From Peribacillus sp. Bi96 (lineage in GTDB: Bacteria > Bacillota > Bacilli > Bacillales > DSM-1321), in NCBI RefSeq assembly GCF_918698115.1, contig NZ_CAKKLV010000007.1, positions 62,001 through 126,000 on the forward strand: 64,000 nucleotides of DNA, given 5' to 3'. The first letter of the stretch is position 1, and every line of letters starts with the position of its first letter. Position numbers and translations under genes: made by a program. The notes under the pieces were generated by a model, which was not told the DNA's origin, searched no databases, and saw nothing but the letters and a program-made list of their open reading frames with translations. Positions 56,763 through 64,000 of this stretch are shown one piece after another.

Positions 56763-56801
56763 GAGGTGATAAGAATGCTTTCTTTTCACACGTGTGAATG
56801 A
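56763..56801 (+). other. Perfect 14-bp palindrome and 8-codon mini-ORF
   Basis: The palindrome TTCACACGTGTGAA (56785-56798) lies within a plus-strand mini-ORF MLSFHTCE (56775-56801), which is preceded by GAGGTGAT at 56763-56770. A further dyad TGACC/GGTCA follows at about 56838-56855. It could be a protein-binding operator, or the leader of a lost gene. Nothing recognisable is encoded downstream. Confidence 0.35.
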
Positions 56802-56882
56802 CAGTGCGCCAAACTACCAAAAATGGCCTAAGTAATGACCTCGGAACGGTCACTATTCTATATAACTGCTTCAAATCCAATA

Positions 56883-56931
56883 AAAAAAACAAAAAGGTTT
56901 CGGATTAAGATCAATCCGAAACCTTTTTGTT
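56883..56931 (-). terminator. Rho-independent terminator after codY
   Basis: AAAAAGGTTTCGGATT / AATCCGAAACCTTTTT: a perfect 16-bp stem with a 6-nt loop, T-rich on both sides, so potentially bidirectional. It begins 3 nt after the codY stop codon. Confidence 0.95.
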
Positions 56932-56933
56932 TT

Positions 56934-57713
56934 TTAATTATTTTTAAGCTTCTCTAATTCAAGTAGGAATTTATCATTCAATACTTTGATATAAGTACCT
57001 TTCATTCCAAGAGAGCGTGACTCAATGACTCCTGCACTTTCTAGTTTCCTAAGTGCATTAACGATTACGGAACGAGTGATGCCTACACGGTCCGCTATTT
57101 TTGATGCAACTAGTAGACCTTCATTACCTTTAAGCTCTTCAAAGATATGCTCAATGGCTTCCAATTCGCTGTATGATAACGAGGAAATTGCCATTTGAAC
57201 GACAGCTTTACTACGCGCTTCTTCTTCAATCTCTTCTGATTTTTCACGTAGGATCTCCATACCGACTACAGTAGCACCATACTCAGCTAAAATTAAATCG
57301 TCATCGTGAAATTTTTCCTGTAATCGAGCAAGGACCAATGTTCCTAAACGTTCTCCTCCACCCATAATCGGTACGATCGTAGTCAATCCCGATGCGAAAA
57401 GTTCTTTGTTTTCAACTGGGAAAGCCGTGTATTCACTTTCGATATCAAGATTGGAAGAAGTTTCAGGAATATTAAATAAGTTTTTTGTGTACACTTCAGG
57501 GAATTGTTTATCCTCCAACATTTTGTACATGCGTTCATTTTCGATTTGCTGACTTACAGCTATGCCCAATAATTTCCCGCGGCGGCTGACTACAAATACA
57601 TTCGCTTCGATAACATCACTTAAGCTTTCAGCCATTTCTTTGAAATTGACTGCTTTACCTGCTGCTTTTTGGAGCATTGCATTGATTTTTCTTGTTTTTG
57701 CTAATAAGTTCAT
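56934..57713 (-). CDS. codY: GTP- and branched-chain-amino-acid-sensing repressor CodY
   Basis: A 259-aa global regulator. N-terminal GAF domain (residues about 1-155) that binds Ile/Leu/Val and the GTP site, and a C-terminal winged helix-turn-helix ([21 protein letters not shown] in part, about 205-225). The start is the ATG at 57713 ([10 protein letters not shown]) with AGGAGG upstream, as in B. subtilis; the longer frame is rejected. Last gene of the xerC-hslV-hslU-codY operon. In B. subtilis CodY represses the fla/che promoter, which here is the next operon. Confidence 0.98.
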   Translation of the reverse strand: MNLLAKTRKINAMLQKAAGKAVNFKEMAESLSDVIEANVFVVSRRGKLLGIAVSQQIENERMYKMLEDKQFPEVYTKNLFNIPETSSNLDIESEYTAFPVENKELFASGLTTIVPIMGGGERLGTLVLARLQEKFHDDDLILAEYGATVVGMEILREKSEEIEEEARSKAVVQMAISSLSYSELEAIEHIFEELKGNEGLLVASKIADRVGITRSVIVNALRKLESAGVIESRSLGMKGTYIKVLNDKFLLELEKLKNN

Positions 57714-57818
57714 TTGATTTGTTCCTCCTAAAAATACCATGGTTCACATAACTATGAAGTTGTATTTCCGTAATTTTATGTTCATTGCATTGTCAAATTA
57801 ATACCATTTTTCTGAATC

Positions 57819-59228
57819 TTAAAGGATAAACTGGCTTAAATCTTTGTTCCGGGCGATAGAACCTAGCTTGCCTTCGACATATTGGGGTGTAATTGTAATC
57901 TTCTCCATCGTAATTTCCGGAGCTTCAAACGACAGGTCTTCAAGCAGCCGTTCTAAAATGGTATGAAGTCTTCTTGCACCAATATTGTCTGTGTTTTGAT
58001 TTACTTCGAAGGCCACTTCAGCTATCTTACGAACAGCATCGTCAGAAAATTCAATTTCTATACCTTCGGTTTCCAATAAAGCTACATATTGTTTTAACAA
58101 AGCATTATCAGGCTCATGAAGAATCCGCACAAAGTCATCAACAGTCAGTTTGTTCAATTCTACACGGATAGGGAATCTACCTTGTAACTCAGGGATAAGA
58201 TCGGATGGCTTAGCCATATGGAAGGCCCCTGCCGCAATGAAGAGGACATGATCCGTTTTGACTGACCCATATTTAGTCACGACAGTTGAACCTTCGACGA
58301 TCGGGAGGATATCCCTTTGAACGCCTTCTCTTGAAACATCCGCTGATGAACTTCCAGATTGCTTGCTGGCAATTTTGTCGATTTCATCGATGAAGATAAT
58401 CCCATTTTGCTCTGCTCCATAAACAGCATCTGAAGTGACTTCATCCATATCAATCAATTTCGAAGCTTCTTCATTTGTTAAAACAATTCTCGCTTCACTA
58501 ACTTTCAATTTGCGCTTCTTGCTTTTCTTCGGCATCAAGCTTCCTAAAGCGTCCTGCATATTCATCCCCATTTGTTCCATTCCCGAACCTTGGAGCATAT
58601 CAAACATCGAAGCAGCCTGTTCTTCCACTTCGACCGTTATCATTTCACTTTCTAATTCGCCATTAGCCAGCTTTTCAGCGACAATTTTTCTTTTTTCCTG
58701 CAAACTTAAATCTTCGGAATTATCTTCCGAATCCTGTTCATCTTGATTGTTACTGCCTCCAAAAAAGACTTCAAGAGGATTTTTGAAATTACTCTGTTTT
58801 TTTGTTGATGGGACTAATAGCTCTATTAAACGGCGATTTGCATTTTCTTCTGCCCGTTCTTTTACGCTTGCCATCTTTTCTTCCTTCACGAGGCGGACGG
58901 ATGTCTCTACCAAATCACGAACCATGGACTCTACATCCCGGCCGACATATCCAACTTCCGTAAATTTCGTTGCTTCAACTTTTATAAAAGGAGCACCTAC
59001 CAATTTAGCCATTCTCCGAGCTATTTCTGTTTTCCCAACGCCTGTCGGTCCAATCATTAATATGTTTTTCGGAACGACTTCATCACGAAGTTGATCCGAG
59101 AGAAGGGAACGTCGGTAGCGATTCCGAAGAGCCACCGCCACTGCCCGCTTTGCCTCACGCTGCCCTACGATATATTGATCCAGTTTTTCAACGATTTGCC
59201 TCGGTGTTAAATTAGCTTTATTTGACAT
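57819..59228 (-). CDS. hslU: ATP-dependent protease ATPase subunit HslU (ClpY)
   Basis: A 469-aa AAA+ unfoldase. Walker [14 protein letters not shown] (about residues 55-67), an inserted I domain (about 110-245, with acidic and Met-rich stretches), Walker [12 protein letters not shown], sensor 1 and the C-terminal HslV-activating tail DLSQFIL. ATG with GGAGGAGCG upstream. It is 12 nt behind hslV. Confidence 0.97.
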   Translation of the reverse strand: MSNKANLTPRQIVEKLDQYIVGQREAKRAVAVALRNRYRRSLLSDQLRDEVVPKNILMIGPTGVGKTEIARRMAKLVGAPFIKVEATKFTEVGYVGRDVESMVRDLVETSVRLVKEEKMASVKERAEENANRRLIELLVPSTKKQSNFKNPLEVFFGGSNNQDEQDSEDNSEDLSLQEKRKIVAEKLANGELESEMITVEVEEQAASMFDMLQGSGMEQMGMNMQDALGSLMPKKSKKRKLKVSEARIVLTNEEASKLIDMDEVTSDAVYGAEQNGIIFIDEIDKIASKQSGSSSADVSREGVQRDILPIVEGSTVVTKYGSVKTDHVLFIAAGAFHMAKPSDLIPELQGRFPIRVELNKLTVDDFVRILHEPDNALLKQYVALLETEGIEIEFSDDAVRKIAEVAFEVNQNTDNIGARRLHTILERLLEDLSFEAPEITMEKITITPQYVEGKLGSIARNKDLSQFIL

Positions 59229-59240
59229 TTGCGCTCCTCC

Positions 59241-59768
59241 TTACAACTCTTCCACGATTATATTCGTATTCGTAAATACACAAATTTCCGCTGCAATTTG
59301 TAAAGATGATTGGGCGATTTCCTTTGCAGATAAATGCTCACTGGAAAATCGCATTAACGCCCTGCCCGCAGCCAGTGCATAATTTCCGCCTGATCCTATG
59401 GCTAGAATCCCGTCATCCGGTTCAATTACTTCCCCGGTACCAGAAACGAGCAGCAAATGGTTCTTATCCATGACGACTAACATGGCTTCCAGCTTTCTAA
59501 GTACATTGTCACTTCTCCATTGCTTTGCCATTTCGACGGCAGCGCGCTGAAGATTGCCATTATACTCTTCAAGTTTAGCTTCAAACATCTCAAATAATGT
59601 GAATGCGTCTGCAACTGAACCTGCAAAACCTGCAAGGACATTACCATTAAAGATCTTTCTTACTTTCCTTGCTGTATGCTTCATCACTACTGAATTTCCT
59701 AAAGTAACCTGCCCATCACCGGACATGGCACATTCACCTTTATGATGCACTGCAAATATCGTTGTCAT
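59241..59768 (-). CDS. hslV: ATP-dependent protease peptidase subunit HslV (ClpQ)
   Basis: A 175-aa proteasome-like peptidase. It begins [12 protein letters not shown], so removal of Met exposes an N-terminal Thr nucleophile as in E. coli HslV. B. subtilis ClpQ (181 aa) has a short extension and uses Ser. The [14 protein letters not shown] and [13 protein letters not shown] motifs are intact. ATG with AAGGGGACA upstream. Confidence 0.96.
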   Translation of the reverse strand: MTTIFAVHHKGECAMSGDGQVTLGNSVVMKHTARKVRKIFNGNVLAGFAGSVADAFTLFEMFEAKLEEYNGNLQRAAVEMAKQWRSDNVLRKLEAMLVVMDKNHLLLVSGTGEVIEPDDGILAIGSGGNYALAAGRALMRFSSEHLSAKEIAQSSLQIAAEICVFTNTNIIVEEL

Positions 59769-59788
59769 AAAGTGTCCCCTTTCAACAT

Positions 59789-60691
59789 TTAAGCCCGCGG
59801 ATGTGTTGCATTGTAGACTTTTTTTAATTGGTCTTTTGTAACATGCGTATACACTTGCGTTGATGAAATTTTAGAATGACCAAGCAATTCCTGAACCGTA
59901 CGAATGTCCGCCCCATTATTCAATAGGTGTGTGGCAAAGGAATGCCGTAGCATATGGGGATGAAGACTTCCATCTGCGGCTGACTTTTTAATCAATTCAT
60001 TCAATATATAGCGAACTCCCCTAGGTGTCAGAGGGTCTCCACGAAAGTTAACAAATAAATAAACATGCGCCTTGGCGTCAGACGAAGTCATTTCCATCCT
60101 GGCTGTACGTATGTATAAATCTATCGCTTCTTGAGCATATCCACCAACCGGAACGTAGCGATCTTTTTTCCCTTTTCCATGGACCAGTACTGTACCTAAG
60201 GAAAGATCGATATCCTGCAGTTTAATCTCACAACATTCACTTACGCGAATGCCTGTAGCATACAGTAATTCCAGTAATGCATTGTCCCTTATTCCTATCG
60301 GTGAATCTTTCTTTATCGAAGAAAATAGCTGTTGCATTTCCTTCTCATAAAGAAAACGTGGCAGTCTTTGATCCTTTTTAGGTAAAGAAACAAGAGAAAA
60401 AGGATTATCCTTCACATCACCTTCACGTAGTAAAAATTTATAAAAGCTCCGCAAGCAAGAAGTCTTTCTTGCTACCGTGCGCTTAGAAAGTTTTTTCTCA
60501 TATAAATTCGTTAAAAACAACCGGACATCAAAATATTCAACTGACGTGATGTCGGTAATTCCCTGCTCATTTAGGAACAGGAAAAATTCAAGAATATCAC
60601 GTCTGTAATTTTCAATGGTGTAATGTGAACTGTTTTTTTCAATTTGTAAATATTCAATGAAGGATGATAATGCCTTTTTTTGATTAATCAT
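59789..60691 (-). CDS. xerC: Site-specific tyrosine recombinase XerC (CodV)
   Basis: A 300-aa chromosome-dimer-resolving recombinase. The N-terminal SAM-like domain is followed by the catalytic core: Arg in TGIRVSE (about residue 147), Lys in HGKGKKDR, H-x-x-R in [12 protein letters not shown], His/Trp-type position in [10 protein letters not shown] and the nucleophile Tyr in VYTHV (about residue 275). The start is the ATG at 60691 (MINQKKAL) with GAGGTG upstream; the frame extends 18 codons without support. No dif site is visible nearby, nor expected. Confidence 0.95.
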   Translation of the reverse strand: MINQKKALSSFIEYLQIEKNSSHYTIENYRRDILEFFLFLNEQGITDITSVEYFDVRLFLTNLYEKKLSKRTVARKTSCLRSFYKFLLREGDVKDNPFSLVSLPKKDQRLPRFLYEKEMQQLFSSIKKDSPIGIRDNALLELLYATGIRVSECCEIKLQDIDLSLGTVLVHGKGKKDRYVPVGGYAQEAIDLYIRTARMEMTSSDAKAHVYLFVNFRGDPLTPRGVRYILNELIKKSAADGSLHPHMLRHSFATHLLNNGADIRTVQELLGHSKISSTQVYTHVTKDQLKKVYNATHPRA

Positions 60692-60750
60692 GGAAACACC
60701 TCGCAAAGGCTTATAAATAGTATCATACTTTAAAACTACAGGCAAATATT

Positions 60751-62058
60751 TTACAAATTTTTCACAAAGTTCTGAATTGTGTCCAAAGCGCGTTTAGCAT
60801 GCGTTTCGTTCCGTTCTTTTTTGGATTTGATCCTCACTTCTAGGTCTGGAAGCAGTCCAAAGTTGGCATTCATCGGCTGAAAGCTCTTTCCGTTTGTCGA
60901 CGTTATGTACCTTGCCATGCTGCCCATTGTCGTCTCCGCAGGGAAAACGGTAGGCTCCAGTCCTTGGACGATCCTTGCAGCATTGATCCCCGCCACAAGT
61001 CCAGATGCCGCTGATTCAACATACCCTTCAACACCAGTCATCTGACCTGCAAAGAATAAATCATCACGATTTTTGAATTGGTACGTTGGCTTCAGAACGT
61101 TAGGAGAGTTTATGAAAGTATTGCGATGCATAACTCCATAACGAACGATTTCCGCATTTTCCAATCCCGGTATGAGCTGCAATACTTCTTTTTGCGGTCC
61201 CCATTTTAAATGTGTCTGAAAACCAACAATGTTGTAAAGGGTTCCCGCTGCATCATCTTGACGCAATTGAACAACAGCGAAAGGACGTTTTCCCGTTTTC
61301 GGATCTTCTAAGCCAACAGGCTTCAATGGACCAAATAACATCGTTTTCTTTCCACGAGATGCCATCACTTCAATTGGCATACATCCTTCAAAAAAGATTT
61401 CTTTTTCAAATTCCTTAAGTGGGACTGTTTCAGCTGCAATCAATGCTTCATAAAAGCGGTCAAACTCCTCCTCCGTCATCGGACAGTTCAAATAAGCCGC
61501 TTCCCCTTTATCATAACGGGATTTTAAATATACCTTATCCATGTTGATGCTGTCTTTTTCAAGAATTGGAGCGGCAGCATCATAGAAATATAAGTATTCT
61601 TCATCCATGATTTGCTTTAAGCTGTCAGAGAGAGACTGACTTGTAAGCGGACCTGTTGCAATGATCGTAGGACCATCGGGAATTTCCGTCACTTCTTCAT
61701 TAATCACTGTTACATTGGGATGATTTTTAACCCTTTCCGTTACGAGACCGGCGAATTCATGTCGATCGACAGCTAACGCACCTCCGGCTGGCACAGCACA
61801 AGCATCTGCTGAGGACATGATGACGGAATCCAGAATTCGCATTTCTTCTTTTAATACACCAACAGCATTTGTTAATGTATTAGCCCGAAGTGAATTGGAA
61901 CAAACAAGTTCAGCGAATTTATCGGTATGATGGGCTGGCGTTTGTTTTACCGGACGCATTTCATATAGATCGACTTTAATTCCTCTTTTAGCTAACTGCC
62001 ATGCCGCTTCACTTCCAGCTAGCCCAGCACCGATTACACTTACTTTTGTTTCTTTCAT
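60751..62058 (-). CDS. trmFO: Folate-dependent tRNA m5U54 methyltransferase TrmFO
   Basis: A 435-aa FAD-binding enzyme that uses methylenetetrahydrofolate to make ribothymidine-54 in tRNA. N-terminal [17 protein letters not shown] (about residues 9-25), CSNSLRAN, and a C-terminal [16 protein letters not shown] region. The start is the ATG at 62058 ([10 protein letters not shown]) with GGAGG upstream; 21 further in-frame codons are unsupported. The gene was formerly called gid. It is 59 nt ahead of xerC. Confidence 0.96.
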   Translation of the reverse strand: MKETKVSVIGAGLAGSEAAWQLAKRGIKVDLYEMRPVKQTPAHHTDKFAELVCSNSLRANTLTNAVGVLKEEMRILDSVIMSSADACAVPAGGALAVDRHEFAGLVTERVKNHPNVTVINEEVTEIPDGPTIIATGPLTSQSLSDSLKQIMDEEYLYFYDAAAPILEKDSINMDKVYLKSRYDKGEAAYLNCPMTEEEFDRFYEALIAAETVPLKEFEKEIFFEGCMPIEVMASRGKKTMLFGPLKPVGLEDPKTGKRPFAVVQLRQDDAAGTLYNIVGFQTHLKWGPQKEVLQLIPGLENAEIVRYGVMHRNTFINSPNVLKPTYQFKNRDDLFFAGQMTGVEGYVESAASGLVAGINAARIVQGLEPTVFPAETTMGSMARYITSTNGKSFQPMNANFGLLPDLEVRIKSKKERNETHAKRALDTIQNFVKNL

Positions 62059-62263
62059 TTTTTGAACCTCCATGTATAGATATGATAAGACAGGATCTTT
62101 TATCATTAAAATTGCATTCACAAAAGTTTCATTTTTAACGATATCTATGTATTTATACCCAAAATGCCCATTCCTGCTAACGATAATTATAAAACATATG
62201 CCACAAATCCGGCCTCTTCCTGCACCACGTCTTTCCTATAAAGGATAACGGACACAAAGAGGA

Positions 62264-62293
62264 ATTATAACTTTAATAGAATACACTTGTCCA
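62264..62293 (-). promoter_or_regulatory. Candidate SigA promoter of trmFO operon
   Basis: Minus strand TGGACA, 18-nt spacer, TATAAT, about 205 nt upstream of trmFO. It lies between the topA terminator and trmFO. The rest of 62059-62399 is AT-rich without a gene. Confidence 0.6.
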
Positions 62294-62399
62294 CTGAATT
62301 TTACATCACTTGACTTAAATAAAAAAGTTTCAAGCATTATCCTTTTTTTTCTTAGAAGTAAATCCACATGTTATCATGATATCATACTTCCCTGAACAT

Positions 62400-62429
62400 A
62401 AAGAAACTCGGCATCTGCCGAGTTTCTTT
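62400..62429 (-). terminator. Rho-independent terminator after topA
   Basis: AAAGAAACTCGGC-AGAT-GCCGAGTTTCTTT on the minus strand: a perfect 13-bp stem with a T-rich 3' arm. It starts about 54 nt after the topA stop codon. Confidence 0.9.
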
Positions 62430-62483
62430 ATCTTTAGAGTTTTACAATTGCATATTAGGAAAGTAACGATTTTCCGATCTTTT

Positions 62484-64000
62484 CTATGCTTGAGGCGTTT
62501 CTTTAAAATCACATTCCATACACTGGACTTGCACACCTTTTTTGAGTTTTTTCTCAACAAGTGTACCTTCACATTTTGGACAGCTCCGTGGCAGGGGTTT
62601 GTCCCAAGAAATAAAGTCACATCCAGGGTAGGTATCACACCCGTAAAATAGGCGGCGTTTTTTACTTTTCCTTTCAATGATGTTTCCTTCTTTACATTTC
62701 GGACATTTCACACCGATTTCTTTAACGATTGGTTTTGTGTTACGGCAATCCGGGAAATTACTGCATGCCATAAATTTTCCATATCGCCCCATCTTAAAGA
62801 CCATCTCATGTCCGCATTCTGTGCAATCTTCCCCTGCAGGCTCATCTTTGATTTCAATTTTCTCCATCTCGACTTCGGCTTTAGCCAAATGAACCGCAAA
62901 TTCTTTATAAAATTCATCGATGACCTTAATCCATTCGATGCTGCCTTCTTCGACGCTATCAAATTCCTGTTCCATCTTAGCAGTGAACTCTGCATCAATA
63001 ATATCCGGGAAAAATTCACGTATCAATTCAAGAACAATCTCACCAAGCTCTGTAGGGATAAATCGTTTATTATCCAAGGTTACATAGCCTCGTTTTTGAA
63101 TCGTATCCAAAGTAGGAGCATATGTAGAAGGCCGACCTATGCCCAGTTCCTCCATGGTTTTGACTAGACGTGCTTCCGTATAGCGGGGCGGAGGCTGTGT
63201 GAAATGCTGTTTCGGCTCGACATCTTTAGAAAATAATTGATCACCTTTTTTTACATCCGGAAGAGCATTTTCCTTTTCTTCCACTGAGTCATCGGATCCT
63301 TCAACATACACCTTCATGAAACCAGGAAATTTAACTTTAGAACCATTGGCCCTGAAAATGACATCCCCGTTATGAAGGTCGATACTCATTGTATCCATGA
63401 CCGCCGAAGACATTTGACTGGAAACGAACCGTTCCCAGATCAATTTATATAAACGGAATTGATCTCTCGACAAGAACTCCTTGACTACACCAGGTTCACG
63501 TAAGGTGCTAGTTGGTCTAACCGCTTCATGGGCGTCCTGAGCATTAGTCTGTTTTTTCTCTTTGCGCTGTTCAACCTGAACATAATCTTTACCATAGCTA
63601 TTTTGAATGAAGGTATGGGCTTCCTGTTTCGCAATGTCGGAAATCCGGGTCGAATCCGTTCTCATATAGGTGATTAACCCGACTGTCCCCTCTTTCCCAA
63701 GCTCGATTCCTTCATATAGCTGCTGGGCAAGCATCATGGTTTTCTTTGCACGGAAATTCAATTTTCGAGCAGCTTCTTGCTGCAAGGAAGAAGTGGTAAA
63801 AGGTGCAGCTGGATTACGCTTTCTTTCTTTTTTAGCCACAGCTCCTATAGTGAATTCCCCGCCATTTAAAGAAGCGAGTACTTTTTTGACGTCATCTTCC
63901 GTATTTAATTCTTTCCGCTCGCCACCCAGGCTGAAAAAGGAACCTTCAAACTGTTCTTTTCCTTTTACAAAATCCGCCTTGATTGTCCAATACTCTTCCG
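62484..64000 (-). CDS. topA: DNA topoisomerase I, 3' part (5' end outside window)
   Basis: The last 504 codons of topoisomerase I, open to the window edge. The sequence covers the rear of the core ([19 protein letters not shown] in part, and [14 protein letters not shown], which carries the active-site Tyr), then [19 protein letters not shown]. Three C-terminal zinc-ribbon modules follow: CTECGHEM with [15 protein letters not shown] with CDTYPGCD, and CPKCEGTL with CMECDF. The enzyme relaxes negative supercoils. The gene lies upstream of trmFO in the order known from B. subtilis. Confidence 0.97.
   Translation of the reverse strand, partial: EEYWTIKADFVKGKEQFEGSFFSLGGERKELNTEDDVKKVLASLNGGEFTIGAVAKKERKRNPAAPFTTSSLQQEAARKLNFRAKKTMMLAQQLYEGIELGKEGTVGLITYMRTDSTRISDIAKQEAHTFIQNSYGKDYVQVEQRKEKKQTNAQDAHEAVRPTSTLREPGVVKEFLSRDQFRLYKLIWERFVSSQMSSAVMDTMSIDLHNGDVIFRANGSKVKFPGFMKVYVEGSDDSVEEKENALPDVKKGDQLFSKDVEPKQHFTQPPPRYTEARLVKTMEELGIGRPSTYAPTLDTIQKRGYVTLDNKRFIPTELGEIVLELIREFFPDIIDAEFTAKMEQEFDSVEEGSIEWIKVIDEFYKEFAVHLAKAEVEMEKIEIKDEPAGEDCTECGHEMVFKMGRYGKFMACSNFPDCRNTKPIVKEIGVKCPKCKEGNIIERKSKKRRLFYGCDTYPGCDFISWDKPLPRSCPKCEGTLVEKKLKKGVQVQCMECDFKETPQA

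Noticed and set aside
57714-57818. Promoter for codY in the hslU-codY gap (TTGACA present)
   Set aside because: No acceptable -10 at 16-18 nt spacing; codY is more simply read as the end of the xerC operon.
62330-62677. 115-codon ORF overlapping the topA end and its terminator
   Set aside because: It runs across the conserved zinc-ribbon end of topA in another frame and through the terminator stem.

Overview
The window is one stretch of a Bacillaceae chromosome. Gene content and order match the Bacillus subtilis topA-to-ymxH region almost one for one, and every protein-coding gene I accept lies on the minus strand, so the biological reading direction runs from base 64000 to base 1. Low GC, strong GGAGG-type ribosome binding sites, TTG/GTG starts, a SigD-type flagellar sigma factor, SwrB/SwrD, CodY, PolC and a YlxY-type spore deacetylase all point to a motile, spore-forming Bacillus relative (a Peribacillus-like species would fit, but I cannot fix the species).

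Layout in transcription order. (1) 64000-56934: the 3' part of topA with its terminator, then trmFO, xerC, hslV, hslU and codY, closed by a strong terminator. (2) 56933-55785: an unusually long (about 1.15 kb) gene-free gap. It holds a second terminator, a degraded Bacillaceae-type intergenic repeat with terminal inverted repeats, a perfect 14-bp palindrome, and the presumed control region of the flagellar operon. (3) 55784-27348: the complete fla/che operon, flgB flgC fliE fliF fliG fliH fliI fliJ ylxF fliK flgD [pseudogene] flgE swrD fliL fliM fliY cheY fliO fliP fliQ fliR flhB flhA flhF flhG cheB cheA cheW cheC cheD sigD [small ORF] [84-aa protein] swrB. It encodes the basal body, rod/hook assembly, type III export gate, C-ring switch, CheA/CheW/CheY/CheB signalling, the CheC/CheD adaptation pair and the sigma factor for late flagellar genes. 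(4) 27195-20695: rpsB, tsf, pyrH, frr, uppS, cdsA, dxr (translation, UMP synthesis, and undecaprenyl, phospholipid and isoprenoid precursors). (5) 20687-12959: rseP (rasP), proS and polC. (6) 12765-7676: the rimP-nusA-ylxR-ylxQ-infB-ylxP-rbfA translation/ribosome-maturation operon. (7) 7506-1: truB, ribF, rpsO with its leader, pnp, ylxY, mlpA (ymxG) and the start of ymxH.

No prophage, CRISPR array, tRNA or rRNA gene, or secretion or defence island is present. I did not find a large undescribed system. The observations most worth following are small: a decayed remnant of the flagellar operon protein normally found between flgD and flgE (three frames, internal deletion, stop codon); a swrD gene with no ATG whose Shine-Dalgarno sequence and only near-cognate start are buried in an 8-bp hairpin; a 46-codon ORF directly behind sigD; and structured, unexplained leaders in front of rpsB, tsf and proS. 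Start codons were reassigned from the longest open frame wherever a ribosome binding site or family alignment argued for an internal start.
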